Source: Phenylobacterium aquaticum (GTDB taxonomy: Bacteria; Pseudomonadota; Alphaproteobacteria; Caulobacterales; Caulobacteraceae). Taken from it: a stretch of DNA of 9,233 nt. Both the position numbers and the translations under genes were made by a program. The stretch is taken from assembly GCF_947378715.1 (NCBI RefSeq), contig NZ_CANCLE010000153.1, positions 1-9,233 on the forward strand, given 5' to 3'. The notes beneath the pieces are model-generated. The model had not been told where the DNA came from. It ran no database searches and saw only the letters and a list, made by a program, of their open reading frames with translations. Position 1 is the first letter of the stretch; the number at the start of each line of letters is the position of its first letter. Positions 1-5,747 of this stretch are shown in pieces.

Positions 1-768
1 GACGACGGCGGACCGTGGGGGCGACCGCGCCCGGAGGCGCCCAAGGCCGCGCCGTCGCGCGCGCCCATTTCGCGCCAGCGGCTGCTGGTCTGGATCGGGC
101 TGATGGTCGCCGTGGGCGCCGCCGTCTGGGGGCTGGCCCAGGCCTATCCCGGGGCGGTGAGTTCAGGTGAGGACTGGATGTGGACCGCGCGGAGCGTGGC
201 CCTGATCGCCCTGCTCTCCTCGGCCCTGCTGCGCGGTGGGCCGATCCGCTGGGGGGAGAAGGCGCGGCATGTGGCGCTCTGGGCCGGCGTCGTGGTGGTG
301 CTGATCCTGGGCTACAGCTATCGCGGCGAGCTCACCGGCGTGGTCCAGCGGGTGCGGGGCGAGTTGGCCGGCGCCCGGCCGACGGAGAGCGGCGACCACG
401 AACTGGTGGTCACCCAGGCGCGGGGCGGCGGCTTCTTCGTCATCGGCCAGGTCAATGGCCAGGCCGTGCGCTTCATGGTCGACACCGGGGCGACCGACAC
501 GGTGCTGAGCCCCGCCGACGCCCGGCGCCTGGGCCTGGACCTCGGCAAGCTCTCCTATGGCCGACCGTCCCAGACCGCCAACGGGGTGGGCTATGGCGCC
601 GACTTCAAGGCCGACAGCCTGGCGGTGGGCCCGATCCGGCTGACCGACATGCCGTTGATCGTCAACCAGGCGGCGATGGACTGCTCCCTGCTGGGCATGA
701 GCTTCCTCGGCAAGCTGGAGTCGTTCCAGGTGAAGGGCGACAAGCTGTATCTGCGCTGGCGGGGCTGA
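1..768 (+). CDS. Membrane-anchored clan AA aspartic (retropepsin-like) protease, TIGR02281 type; 5' end outside window
   Basis: The reading frame is open from the first base of the window, so the gene starts upstream; 255 codons are visible. An internal ATG at 103 lies inside the first hydrophobic segment and is unlikely to be the real start. Visible parts, numbered from the first codon: a Pro/Arg/Ala-rich stretch (5-27), hydrophobic segments at about 28-46, 63-77 and 90-105, then a periplasm-like retropepsin domain. The catalytic signature is F-M-V-D-T-G-A-T with Asp161, followed by L-S-P-A-D-A-R-R-L-G, a flap-like region around 180-190, and the C-terminal S-L-L-G-M-S-F-L-G block characteristic of this family. 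Members resemble one lobe of a pepsin-like enzyme and are expected to work as dimers; substrates are unknown. The order membrane segments then protease domain matches TIGR02281 proteins common in Alphaproteobacteria. The family call is firm; the physiological role is not known. Confidence 0.85.
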   Translation, partial: DDGGPWGRPRPEAPKAAPSRAPISRQRLLVWIGLMVAVGAAVWGLAQAYPGAVSSGEDWMWTARSVALIALLSSALLRGGPIRWGEKARHVALWAGVVVVLILGYSYRGELTGVVQRVRGELAGARPTESGDHELVVTQARGGGFFVIGQVNGQAVRFMVDTGATDTVLSPADARRLGLDLGKLSYGRPSQTANGVGYGADFKADSLAVGPIRLTDMPLIVNQAAMDCSLLGMSFLGKLESFQVKGDKLYLRWRG

Positions 769-779
769 GGCCCGGCCAT

Positions 780-794
780 GCGGTTTTGAACCGC
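780..794 (+). terminator. Possible stem-loop terminator after the protease gene
   Basis: GCGGTT-TTG-AACCGC forms a perfect 6-bp stem with a 3-nt loop, 11 nt after the protease stop codon. No T-tract follows, so this is at best a weak or Rho-assisted terminator, or an mRNA 3' end stabiliser. Confidence 0.3.
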
Positions 795-880
795 CGCCCC
801 ACGGGTTTGCGCAATCGCGTTTAGCTGGCGGTCTGGCATGCTGAGGCTGTTCCACGGACACAGCCCCACGGAGGCCCGCC

Positions 881-1312
881 ATGTCGACCCTGTCCCCCAC
901 CGCCGAAACCCGCCCCGCCCGCCGCGCCAAGGCGGCGCCGGTCCCCCAGACCCGAGGCCAGGCGGTCGGCGGCCCCAAGGCGATCCTGCGTCTTGAAGGC
1001 GGCGTCGTGCTGGCCGTTGCGGCGGCGGCCTATAGCCAGGCGGGCTCTGGCTGGATGCTGTTCGCGCTCCTGTTCCTGGTCCCAGATGTCTCGATGCTGG
1101 GCTATCTGGCCGGCCGCCGGATCGGGGCCGTCGGCTACAATCTCGGCCACAGCTATCTGGGCCCGGCGGCGCTCGGCGCCTATGGCCTGTGGAGCGCGAC
1201 ACCTCTGGCGGTGTCCGTCGCCCTGATCTGGGTCGCCCACATCGGCTTCGACCGGATGCTGGGATATGGCCTGAAATACGCGACAGGGTTCAAGCACACC
1301 CACCTGGGATAA
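881..1312 (+). CDS. DUF4260 family small membrane protein
   Basis: 143 residues. The start is well supported: GGAGG at 870-874 lies 6 nt before the ATG. After a basic, Ala/Pro-rich N-terminal tail of about 35 residues come the blocks typical of DUF4260: L-R-L-E-G (about 37-41), F-L-V-P-D-V-S-M-L-G-Y-L-A-G, Y-N-L-G-H-S-Y-L-G-P, W-V-A-H-I-G-F-D-R-M-L-G-Y-G-L-K-Y and a terminal T-H-L-G. Hydrophobic segments at about 39-56, 60-80 and 95-121 indicate an inner-membrane protein with three or four helices. Conserved Asp, His, Asn and Arg residues lie within or beside the membrane segments, so a substrate- or ion-binding function is possible, but the family has no established role. The gene is flanked by non-coding gaps of about 110 and 150 bp and is probably a single-gene unit. 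The N-terminal tail is longer than the conserved domain needs. Confidence 0.88.
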   Translation: MSTLSPTAETRPARRAKAAPVPQTRGQAVGGPKAILRLEGGVVLAVAAAAYSQAGSGWMLFALLFLVPDVSMLGYLAGRRIGAVGYNLGHSYLGPAALGAYGLWSATPLAVSVALIWVAHIGFDRMLGYGLKYATGFKHTHLG

Positions 1313-1320
1313 GGTGGGGG

Positions 1321-1337
1321 CCCGCGCCGCGCGCGGG
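1321..1337 (+). terminator. GC-only hairpin after the DUF4260 gene
   Basis: CCCGCGC-CGC-GCGCGGG is a perfect 7-bp stem with a 3-nt loop, starting 8 nt after the DUF4260 stop. There is no T-run, so termination strength is uncertain. Confidence 0.35.
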
Positions 1338-1353
1338 AAGGCTTCCGCCAGGT

Positions 1354-1371
1354 TGTGTCTTGTGCGACACA
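1354..1371. repeat. Inverted repeat TGTGTC-N6-GACACA
   Basis: Two perfect 6-bp arms separated by 6 bp, centred about 98 bp before the DUF4262 start codon and about 46 bp upstream of the LexA-type box. The size and symmetry suit a dimeric regulator site, but no matching regulator is evident, and short inverted repeats also occur by chance. Confidence 0.3.
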
Positions 1372-1416
1372 CCTGTGCGGCGACTTGAACTCAACGGCCG
1401 GGCAGGCCTTGAAACC

Positions 1417-1431
1417 GTTCCCTATTTGTTC
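1417..1431 (+). promoter_or_regulatory. Candidate LexA (SOS) box GTTC-N7-GTTC
   Basis: GTTC at 1417-1420 and GTTC at 1428-1431 are separated by CCTATTT, an exact match to the direct-repeat LexA box known from Alphaproteobacteria, including Caulobacter. It ends 29 bp before the ATG of the DUF4262 gene, a position where a repressor would cover the promoter; a TTGAAA (-35-like) sequence lies at 1409-1414. It was the only GTTC-N7-GTTC or GAAC-N7-GAAC found on reading through the window. A third GTTC at 1432-1435 directly abuts the box. Confidence 0.55.
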
Positions 1432-1460
1432 TGTTCTGGGGTGAACGAAGAGGGCGCGCG

Positions 1461-1943
1461 ATGTTCTTCTGGCTGCAGAAGCAATGGATTCTCTGGGACC
1501 TGAACCGCACCATCCGGCGCCGGGGATGGACCGCCATCTATGTGCCGGGCGACGAGGAGGCCGGCGGCTTCGCCTATACGGTCGGGCTGCGCCAGGCGGT
1601 GGGCGCGCCGGAGATCGTGGTCTCCAACGTGCCGATCGAGCTGGGCAACGGCCTGATCGGCGCGGCGGTGAGCCAGCTTCAGGCGGGTGAGTTGGCCCTG
1701 GCGGACGGCGAGGCCTGGGCGCTTGATTGGGAGGGCGGGGCGAAGATGGTCTGGCGACGGGTGCATCCCGATCAGATCGAAAGCCAGTACTTCAATCTCG
1801 CCCGGTGGTGGCGAGAGAAGACCAGCGGTCCCGATCTGGAGGGCTTCCAGCTGGTGCTCTCCGATCTCGCCGGCAAGCTGCCCTGGGAGGACGGCTATGA
1901 TCCCGCCTATGGGCGGCGGCAGAAGGCGCTGTGGCGGCCCTAA
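1461..1943 (+). CDS. DUF4262 domain protein, possibly SOS-controlled
   Basis: 160 residues, cytosolic (no signal peptide or membrane segment). The start at 1461 has GAAGAGG at 1447-1453, 7 nt upstream. DUF4262 hallmarks appear in order: the I-R-R-R-G-W-T-A-I-Y-V-P opening (about 18-29), G-F-A-Y-T-V-G-L (about 36-43), a P-E-I-V-V block (about 51-55), then the C-terminal Q-L-V-L-S-D-L-A-G-K-L-P-W-E-D-G-Y (about 126-142). The domain is widespread but has no established biochemical activity. The LexA-type box just upstream suggests induction on DNA damage; that is an inference from one motif. The 3' end overlaps the converging GST-like gene by 4 bp, the sequence CTAA supplying TAA on this strand and TAG on the other. 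Confidence 0.85.
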   Translation: MFFWLQKQWILWDLNRTIRRRGWTAIYVPGDEEAGGFAYTVGLRQAVGAPEIVVSNVPIELGNGLIGAAVSQLQAGELALADGEAWALDWEGGAKMVWRRVHPDQIESQYFNLARWWREKTSGPDLEGFQLVLSDLAGKLPWEDGYDPAYGRRQKALWRP

Positions 1944-2578
1944 CCCTCCCCCGGCTTCACCAGGTGGTAGGGCTGGCTGATCTCCTGGAAGACCGGCAGG
2001 GCTTCGCACTTGGCGGCGTGGCCGGAGATGGCGGGCCAGGCGGCGAGGTCGAAGGCGCCCGGCAGGGCTTCACGGACGAAGCGCAGCATCGTCGCCAGTA
2101 TGATGTCGGCGTGGCCGATGGTCTCGCCGAACAGCCAGGGCGTGGTCCGGGCGGCGCGGGCGGATTCCAGGGCGTCGAGGGCGCCGCAGACCTGGGTCCG
2201 GCAGCGGTCGACCCACATCTCGAGCGCCTCGCCGCGCAGGGCGCGCTCATAGAGCAGGGAGACGGCCTTGTCGGCGGCGCCGGCGGCCAGGGCGATCAGG
2301 CGGAAGGCCTCGCGGCGGTCGGGCCCTGACGCGGCGATCATGGCGCGCTCGGGACCGACCCTCTCGTCCAGGGTCTCGAGGATGGCGAAGCTGTCCATCA
2401 GGGCGACGCCGTCGTCGAACACCAGGGTCGGCACCCGGATCAGCGGGTTGTAGGCGGCGATGGTCGCCGCGTCCCCGAAGGTGGACCAGGGCTTGTGCTC
2501 ATAGGGGATGGCGTAGAGCCGCAGCGCGATCGCCACCCGGCGGACGAAGGGGGAATCGTACTGGCCGATCAGCATCAT
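1940..2578 (-). CDS. Glutathione S-transferase family protein
   Basis: 212 residues from the first of two adjacent ATG codons (2576-2578, then 2573-2575); GGGAG (complement of 2588-2592) lies 9 nt before the first. The N-terminal thioredoxin-like domain (about 3-77) has the opening Y-D-S-P-F-V-R-R-V (Ser9 is the likely catalytic or glutathione-contacting residue), R-V-P-T-L with the cis-proline (Pro49), and M-D-S (61-62), which binds the gamma-glutamyl group. The alpha-helical C-terminal domain (about 88-200) contains T-P-W-L-F-G-E-T-I-G-H-A-D, the N-capping/hydrophobic-staple region of GSTs. Length is normal for bacterial GSTs. The electrophilic substrate cannot be read from sequence, and some relatives are isomerases or dehalogenases. 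The gene follows the YceI-like gene by 30 bp on the same strand and is probably cotranscribed with it. Confidence 0.88.
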   Translation of the reverse strand: MMLIGQYDSPFVRRVAIALRLYAIPYEHKPWSTFGDAATIAAYNPLIRVPTLVFDDGVALMDSFAILETLDERVGPERAMIAASGPDRREAFRLIALAAGAADKAVSLLYERALRGEALEMWVDRCRTQVCGALDALESARAARTTPWLFGETIGHADIILATMLRFVREALPGAFDLAAWPAISGHAAKCEALPVFQEISQPYHLVKPGEG

Positions 2579-2608
2579 GGCGGTGGGCTCCCGGCCAGGT
2601 CCGAAACG

Positions 2609-3247
2609 CTATTTCGCAGGGGTCTGCTCGAACTCCGCGTCGATCACCAGCTGGATCGGATCGAGGAAGAAGGGGGACATGCCGTAGTCCTGGGGGTTGA
2701 TCCAGGCGACAGCCTGGGCGCCCAGGCGGGGATGGCCGAAGCCCTTGCCGGCCCCGATCAGCTCGACCTTGAAGGTCACCGGCTTGGACTTGCCCAGCAG
2801 GGTGAACTGGCCGTCGATCTCGCCGTGCAGGGGGTCGATGCGGCGGAAGGCCGTGGAGACGAAGGTCGCCTTGGGGAAGTCGGCCGACTTCAGATAGGTC
2901 CCGGCGATCTCCTTGGCGAAGCCCGGCACGTTGGTGGCCACCGAACCGGTGTCGACCGCGGCGTTGAAGCTGGACTTGTCCAGGTGGTCCGGATCCCAGA
3001 CCAGGGTCGCCTGGGCGGTGTCGAACCGGAAGATGCTCATCGAATAGCCGATGTGCGAGACCCGGGCGATGACGCCGGCATGCATGGGGTCGAGCTTGTA
3101 GGTCCCGGCCAGAGCGGCGGCCGGATCCTTGTCGCCGCAATAGACGCCGGGCGGCAGGCCGGTGGGACAGGCGGCCTGGGCGGCGCCGGTCAGGACCAGG
3201 GCGGTGAGGAGGCCGCAGAGGGCGGCGAAGGGGCGGAAAATTGTCAT
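2609..3247 (-). CDS. Periplasmic YceI family protein
   Basis: 212 residues. Residues 1-25 form a Sec signal peptide (basic start, hydrophobic core about 8-21, A-Q-A before the predicted cut at 25/26). The mature part opens with two cysteines (27 and 37) that could form a disulfide. The YceI lipocalin-like barrel follows, with G-T-Y-K-L-D-P-M-H-A (about 48-57), S-H-I-G-Y-S, the S-F-N-A-A-V-D-T-G-S region, and the repeated strand pattern up to the C-terminal E-F. Proteins of this fold bind isoprenoid-type lipids in a central cavity; some are induced by base or osmotic stress. The ligand here is unknown. The gene shares a divergent promoter region of 126 bp with the lipoprotein gene and probably leads a two-gene unit with the GST-like gene. 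The ribosome-binding site is weak (AGGG about 9 nt upstream of the ATG). Confidence 0.88.
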   Translation of the reverse strand: MTIFRPFAALCGLLTALVLTGAAQAACPTGLPPGVYCGDKDPAAALAGTYKLDPMHAGVIARVSHIGYSMSIFRFDTAQATLVWDPDHLDKSSFNAAVDTGSVATNVPGFAKEIAGTYLKSADFPKATFVSTAFRRIDPLHGEIDGQFTLLGKSKPVTFKVELIGAGKGFGHPRLGAQAVAWINPQDYGMSPFFLDPIQLVIDAEFEQTPAK

Positions 3248-3343
3248 GGCGGAACCCTATCCGAGGCGTGGTGTCCTTTGGAAGACGCGACATCTCCCGC
3301 CGTCCCGACAGGCTGCGCGTAATCTTCCGTTATCCATCCCCGC

Positions 3344-3351
3344 GCTAGAGC
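3344..3351 (+). promoter_or_regulatory. Possible -10 element of the lipoprotein gene
   Basis: GCTAGAGC matches the Caulobacter housekeeping -10 consensus GCTANAWC at seven of eight positions and lies 22 bp before the ATG at 3374. No convincing -35 (TTGACG-like) element is visible at the right distance, so this is tentative. Confidence 0.25.
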
Positions 3352-3373
3352 CAGATGAGCGAAGGGGATCCGC

Positions 3374-4222
3374 ATGCGCTGGTTGCTGGGCCTGGTGGCC
3401 ATATCGAGCCTGGGGCTGGCCTCCTGCGCCTCCCACCAGACCGCGCTGGCCCTGCAGTCGCCGCCGGTGGCCAATGCGCTGACCTTCGCCCTGCCGCCCA
3501 CCCATCCGCTCGCCCACACCGTGGTGCTCGACTACATCTCCGGCATGTCGCAGCACTCCTTCTGGTTCGCCGAGGCCAACCAGAAGGCGTTCCGCCCCCA
3601 GGTCGAGAAGCTGCTGGCCCAGTCGGGCATGCTGGCCCCGACCCCGGTGGCGGCGCGCTATGGCCTGCAGATCGAGTTCATCGACCTGAAGGGCTCAGCG
3701 TTCGGGATCGATTTCGACAGCCGCAGCCGGGCCGTCTATCGCATCGTCGAGCGCCGCACCGGCCGGGTGGCGTTCTCCAGCGTGGTCGACGCCGGGTTCA
3801 GCGCCCGCTTCGTCGGGCTGAACGAGGACGACGCGCTGCTGGCCTATAGCGTGATCGGCGCGCCCCTGGTGGCGGCCAGCCTGGCCTCGCCCGCCAACTA
3901 TATCGCCGCCCCCAACACCTTCGGCCGCGACGCTGAGGTCCGGGCCCACGCCCGCGAGGGGGACCTGGCGACGCAAGGCTTCGGGTCGCGCGACGGCCTG
4001 ACCCGGGCCAAGCAGGCCGACTTCCAGATGATGAAGCAGAGCCTGGCCAAGTTCGTCCTGGCGCTGAGCGCCCAGCAGCGGATCCCGATGACCAAGATCC
4101 TGCCCTGCCTGGACAATCCCGACCTCGACCGGGAGAAGGCCGACCTCGCCCGGCGCGGCATGAACTGGACCGAGGACAATTGCGAGCTCTATCCGGCCAA
4201 GCCGGCGCCCATCGTCTACTGA
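3374..4222 (+). CDS. Uncharacterised lipoprotein
   Basis: 282 residues. Start chosen at 3374: GAAGGGG at 3361-3367 precedes it, and the resulting N-terminus is a proper lipoprotein signal, M-R-W-L-L-G-L-V-A-I-S-S-L-G-L-A-S-C, with lipobox L-A-S-C and Cys18 as the acylated residue. Residue +2 is Ala rather than Asp, which favours outer-membrane sorting. The rest is a soluble alpha/beta-looking domain: strands around 99-145 (Y-G-L-Q-I-E-F, A-V-Y-R-I-V, G-R-V-A-F), a small-residue segment near 158-175, then a helical region (about 205-235, rich in Lys, Gln and Met). Two cysteines near the C-terminus (L-P-C-L-D and D-N-C-E-L-Y) could form a disulfide. The strand pattern resembles envelope lipoproteins that bind or assemble polymers, but no family was recognised. 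The gene appears monocistronic, divergent from yceI and closed by a strong palindrome. Confidence 0.8.
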   Translation: MRWLLGLVAISSLGLASCASHQTALALQSPPVANALTFALPPTHPLAHTVVLDYISGMSQHSFWFAEANQKAFRPQVEKLLAQSGMLAPTPVAARYGLQIEFIDLKGSAFGIDFDSRSRAVYRIVERRTGRVAFSSVVDAGFSARFVGLNEDDALLAYSVIGAPLVAASLASPANYIAAPNTFGRDAEVRAHAREGDLATQGFGSRDGLTRAKQADFQMMKQSLAKFVLALSAQQRIPMTKILPCLDNPDLDREKADLARRGMNWTEDNCELYPAKPAPIVY

Positions 4223-4239
4223 ACGCCCGCCGCCCTGAG

Positions 4240-4268
4240 GTCATCGCCGGGGCAAGCCCGGCGATGAC
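4240..4268. repeat. Palindromic intergenic element and likely bidirectional terminator
   Basis: A perfect inverted repeat with arms GTCATCGCCGGG (4240-4251) and CCCGGCGATGAC (4257-4268) around the loop GCAAG. It lies between two convergent genes, 17 bp after the lipoprotein stop and 21 bp from the DUF1993 stop. The 12-bp stem is strong enough to end or protect transcripts from both sides despite lacking a T-run. Elements of this sequence type are recalled as repeated between genes of Caulobacter-like genomes (REP-like); only one copy is in this window. Confidence 0.65.
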
Positions 4269-4289
4269 GTCGGTTTGGGACCGCCCGGA

Positions 4290-4811
4290 TCAGGCCTTGA
4301 TGCGCATGGCCCCCATATAGTCGCGCTTGCCCAGCGGCACGCCCTTGGTGCGCAGGATGTCGTAGGCGGTGGTGGCGTGGAAATGCAGGTTGGGCAGGGA
4401 GAAGCTCATCAGGAAGCCCTCGGCCACGAACGGGATCTTGTGATCGCCGAACTGGAAGGTGACGTCCTTGCCCTCGAGACCATTGACCTCGTCCGGGGTC
4501 AGGGCCTTCAGCGCCGCTGCGGCGTCGGCGACGTATTTCTGCAGGCCGGCATAGTCGAGCGGATCCATGGTGGCGGACGGCGAATAGAGCCCCTTCTTCG
4601 CCCCCTCGATGGCCCCGATCGAATGGTGGGCGACCGACAGCACCTGGAAGCGGAAGGGCAGCATGTTGGGGAACAGCTTGGTGGCGACGATCTCTTCCGG
4701 ATCGATGTTGTTGTCCTGGCAGTGGGACAGGCCGCGGTCGAGGAAGCCGGAGACGCCCCCCAGCACCTGCAGGAACGAAGTGACGCTGACGTCGTAGAGC
4801 GAAATGGCCAT
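4290..4811 (-). CDS. DUF1993 family protein (DinB-like four-helix fold)
   Basis: 173 residues from the ATG at 4809-4811, chosen because GGGGAGG (complement of 4817-4823) sits 5 nt upstream and the family's normal N-terminus (M-A-I-S-L-Y-D-V-S-V) begins here. The frame stays open to 5105, but the extra 98 codons are Pro/Arg-rich and look non-coding. Conserved blocks include F-L-Q-V-L-G-G-V-S-G-F-L-D-R-G, L-F-P-N-M-L-P-F-R-F-Q, S-V-A-H-H-S-I-G-A-I-E-G and L-P-N-L-H-F-H-A-T-T-A-Y-D-I-L-R. The full domain spans the protein. DUF1993 belongs to the DinB/YfiT-like helical bundle group; several histidines here (two in H-H-S, two in H-F-H) could bind metal as in DinB relatives, but no activity is established. 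It is cytosolic and divergent from the membrane-protein gene at 4969. Confidence 0.88.
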   Translation of the reverse strand: MAISLYDVSVTSFLQVLGGVSGFLDRGLSHCQDNNIDPEEIVATKLFPNMLPFRFQVLSVAHHSIGAIEGAKKGLYSPSATMDPLDYAGLQKYVADAAAALKALTPDEVNGLEGKDVTFQFGDHKIPFVAEGFLMSFSLPNLHFHATTAYDILRTKGVPLGKRDYMGAMRIKA

Positions 4812-4851
4812 GCGGGCCTCCCCAGGGGTTTTGTTATCCCCCCAGTGTCGG

Positions 4852-4867
4852 CGACCCGGGCGGGTCG
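4852..4867. repeat. Short inverted repeat in the divergent DUF1993/membrane-protein region
   Basis: CGACCC-GGGC-GGGTCG, two perfect 6-bp arms with a 4-nt loop, lies in the 157-bp region between the two divergent starts. It could be an operator or a leader hairpin of the minus-strand gene; nothing further supports either. Confidence 0.25.
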
Positions 4868-4968
4868 GCGCCAGCGGTTTTCGGCGTCCTGACCCGGGGC
4901 GTGTGGAAAAAGCTGGGCGATGTCGGAAGGACGGGGTCTGCTGCGTCCTTGGGGCGAAGGAGAACAGC

Positions 4969-5373
4969 ATGGCGAATGGGGGCGGAGGGCGGCGCTGGGG
5001 CCGCAGCACGGTGGCGGTTGTCGGCGGGCTGGCGGCGGTGGTCGGATTGTCGACGGCGACCGATGCGGCCTTGCAGGCGGTCGGCGTGTTTCCCACCGGC
5101 GGCAAGACGATGGGCCAGGGACTGTTCGCCCTGGCCTTCGGCTATCGCGCCCTGTTCGGCGTGGCCGGCGGCTGGATCGCGGCGCGGCTGGCGCAGGCCA
5201 GGCCGGTCGCCCATGCGGTGGTCCTGGGCGGGATCGGGCTGGCGCTCAGCCTGATGGGGGTGGCGGTCTCGCTGGGTCATCCGGAGATGGGGCCAGGCTG
5301 GTATCCCATCGCCCTGGCGGTCACCGCCCTGCCCTTGTCCTGGCTGGGCGGGTTGCTCGCGCGGAGAGCCTAG
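4969..5373 (+). CDS. Small integral membrane protein of unknown function
   Basis: 134 residues. Start at 4969 is set by AAGGAG (4957-4962), 6 nt upstream; the frame extends further up to 4804, but that part would antisense the DUF1993 promoter and lacks a ribosome-binding site. Four hydrophobic segments are visible at about 14-36, 48-74, 80-103 and 109-131. The connecting motif T-D-A-A-L-Q-A-V-G-V-F-P and the small-residue-rich helix 2 (G-Y-R-A-L-F-G-V-A-G-G-W-I-A-A-R-L-A) look conserved in character. Charged ends (R-R at 8-9 and at the C-terminus) suit an inner-membrane four-helix bundle. It resembles uncharacterised proteins annotated only as hypothetical membrane proteins; no function is proposed. 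Its stop TAG (5371-5373) shares the sequence CTAG with the stop of the converging EamA-type gene. Confidence 0.72.
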   Translation: MANGGGGRRWGRSTVAVVGGLAAVVGLSTATDAALQAVGVFPTGGKTMGQGLFALAFGYRALFGVAGGWIAARLAQARPVAHAVVLGGIGLALSLMGVAVSLGHPEMGPGWYPIALAVTALPLSWLGGLLARRA

Positions 5374-5729
5374 CCGCCGCCCCAGACCACCAGGGCCAGA
5401 CCGGCGAAGACCAGGACATAGCCGCCGAGCATGGCCCGGGTCAGAGGCTCCTTGAACACCAGCCGCGCCAGGACCGGCACCAGGGCCGAGCCGGCGATGG
5501 CGAAGGGATAGGCCCGGGTGAAGGCGACCCGGGTCAGGACATAGAACCAGAAGAGCGCGGTGAAGCCGTACCAGACCCCCGCGAGCATCAGCCGGGGATT
5601 GGTCAGCATGGCCAGGCCGACCGCCGGGCGATCAGGGTCGCGGCCCAGGGCGGCCCATTTGAACATCAGCTGGCCGGCCGGCAGGGTGAGCGCGAAGACC
5701 GAGCAGAGGATGACGTCGCCCGGGCTCAT
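5370..5729 (-). CDS. Half-size EamA/SMR-like transporter (ArnE/ArnF-like)
   Basis: 119 residues with four predicted membrane helices (about 4-26, 42-65, 74-92 and 98-117). The C-terminal block F-K-E-P-L-T-R-A-M-L-G-G-Y-V-L-V-F-A-G is the characteristic end of an EamA repeat. Ordinary EamA/DMT carriers have ten helices made of two repeats; this is a single four-helix unit, the size of SMR proteins and of ArnE/ArnF, which translocate undecaprenyl-phosphate-linked aminoarabinose. It should act as a homo- or heterodimer in the inner membrane; no partner gene of the same type is visible here. It lies 9 bp downstream of the methyltransferase gene and has almost no Shine-Dalgarno sequence, suggesting translational coupling, supported by the hairpin over its start codon. 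Substrate by inference: a lipid-linked or envelope precursor. Confidence 0.8.
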   Translation of the reverse strand: MSPGDVILCSVFALTLPAGQLMFKWAALGRDPDRPAVGLAMLTNPRLMLAGVWYGFTALFWFYVLTRVAFTRAYPFAIAGSALVPVLARLVFKEPLTRAMLGGYVLVFAGLALVVWGGG

Positions 5730-5747
5730 GGCTGAGGCTCAGCCCGG
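5720..5747 (-). promoter_or_regulatory. Hairpin enclosing the start codon of the EamA-like gene
   Basis: Read on the minus strand, CCGGGCT (5747-5741) pairs perfectly with AGCCCGG (5726-5720), placing the ATG (5729-5727) at the loop/stem border. A competing smaller palindrome, GCTGAG-C-CTCAGC (5743-5731), lies inside. The methyltransferase stop codon (5741-5739) is within the structure, so ribosomes finishing the upstream gene would open it. Confidence 0.45.

Noticed and set aside
163..978. 271-codon minus-strand open frame opposite the protease gene
   Set aside because: It is a high-GC shadow frame with Ala/Gly/Arg/His-rich translation, while the plus strand carries a recognisable catalytic domain.
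1060..1075. GTTC-N8-GTTC inside the DUF4260 gene as a second LexA box
   Set aside because: The spacer is 8 rather than 7, and it is within coding sequence.
1432..1447. GTTC-N6-GAAC symmetrical site next to the LexA-type box
   Set aside because: The symmetry differs from known alphaproteobacterial (direct repeat) and Gram-positive (GAAC-N4-GTTC) LexA sites; it overlaps the box and is probably incidental.
4812..5105. 98-codon N-terminal extension of the DUF1993 gene
   Set aside because: It is Pro/Arg-rich with no family similarity, overlaps the divergent gene, and the strong GGGGAGG site fixes the start at 4811.
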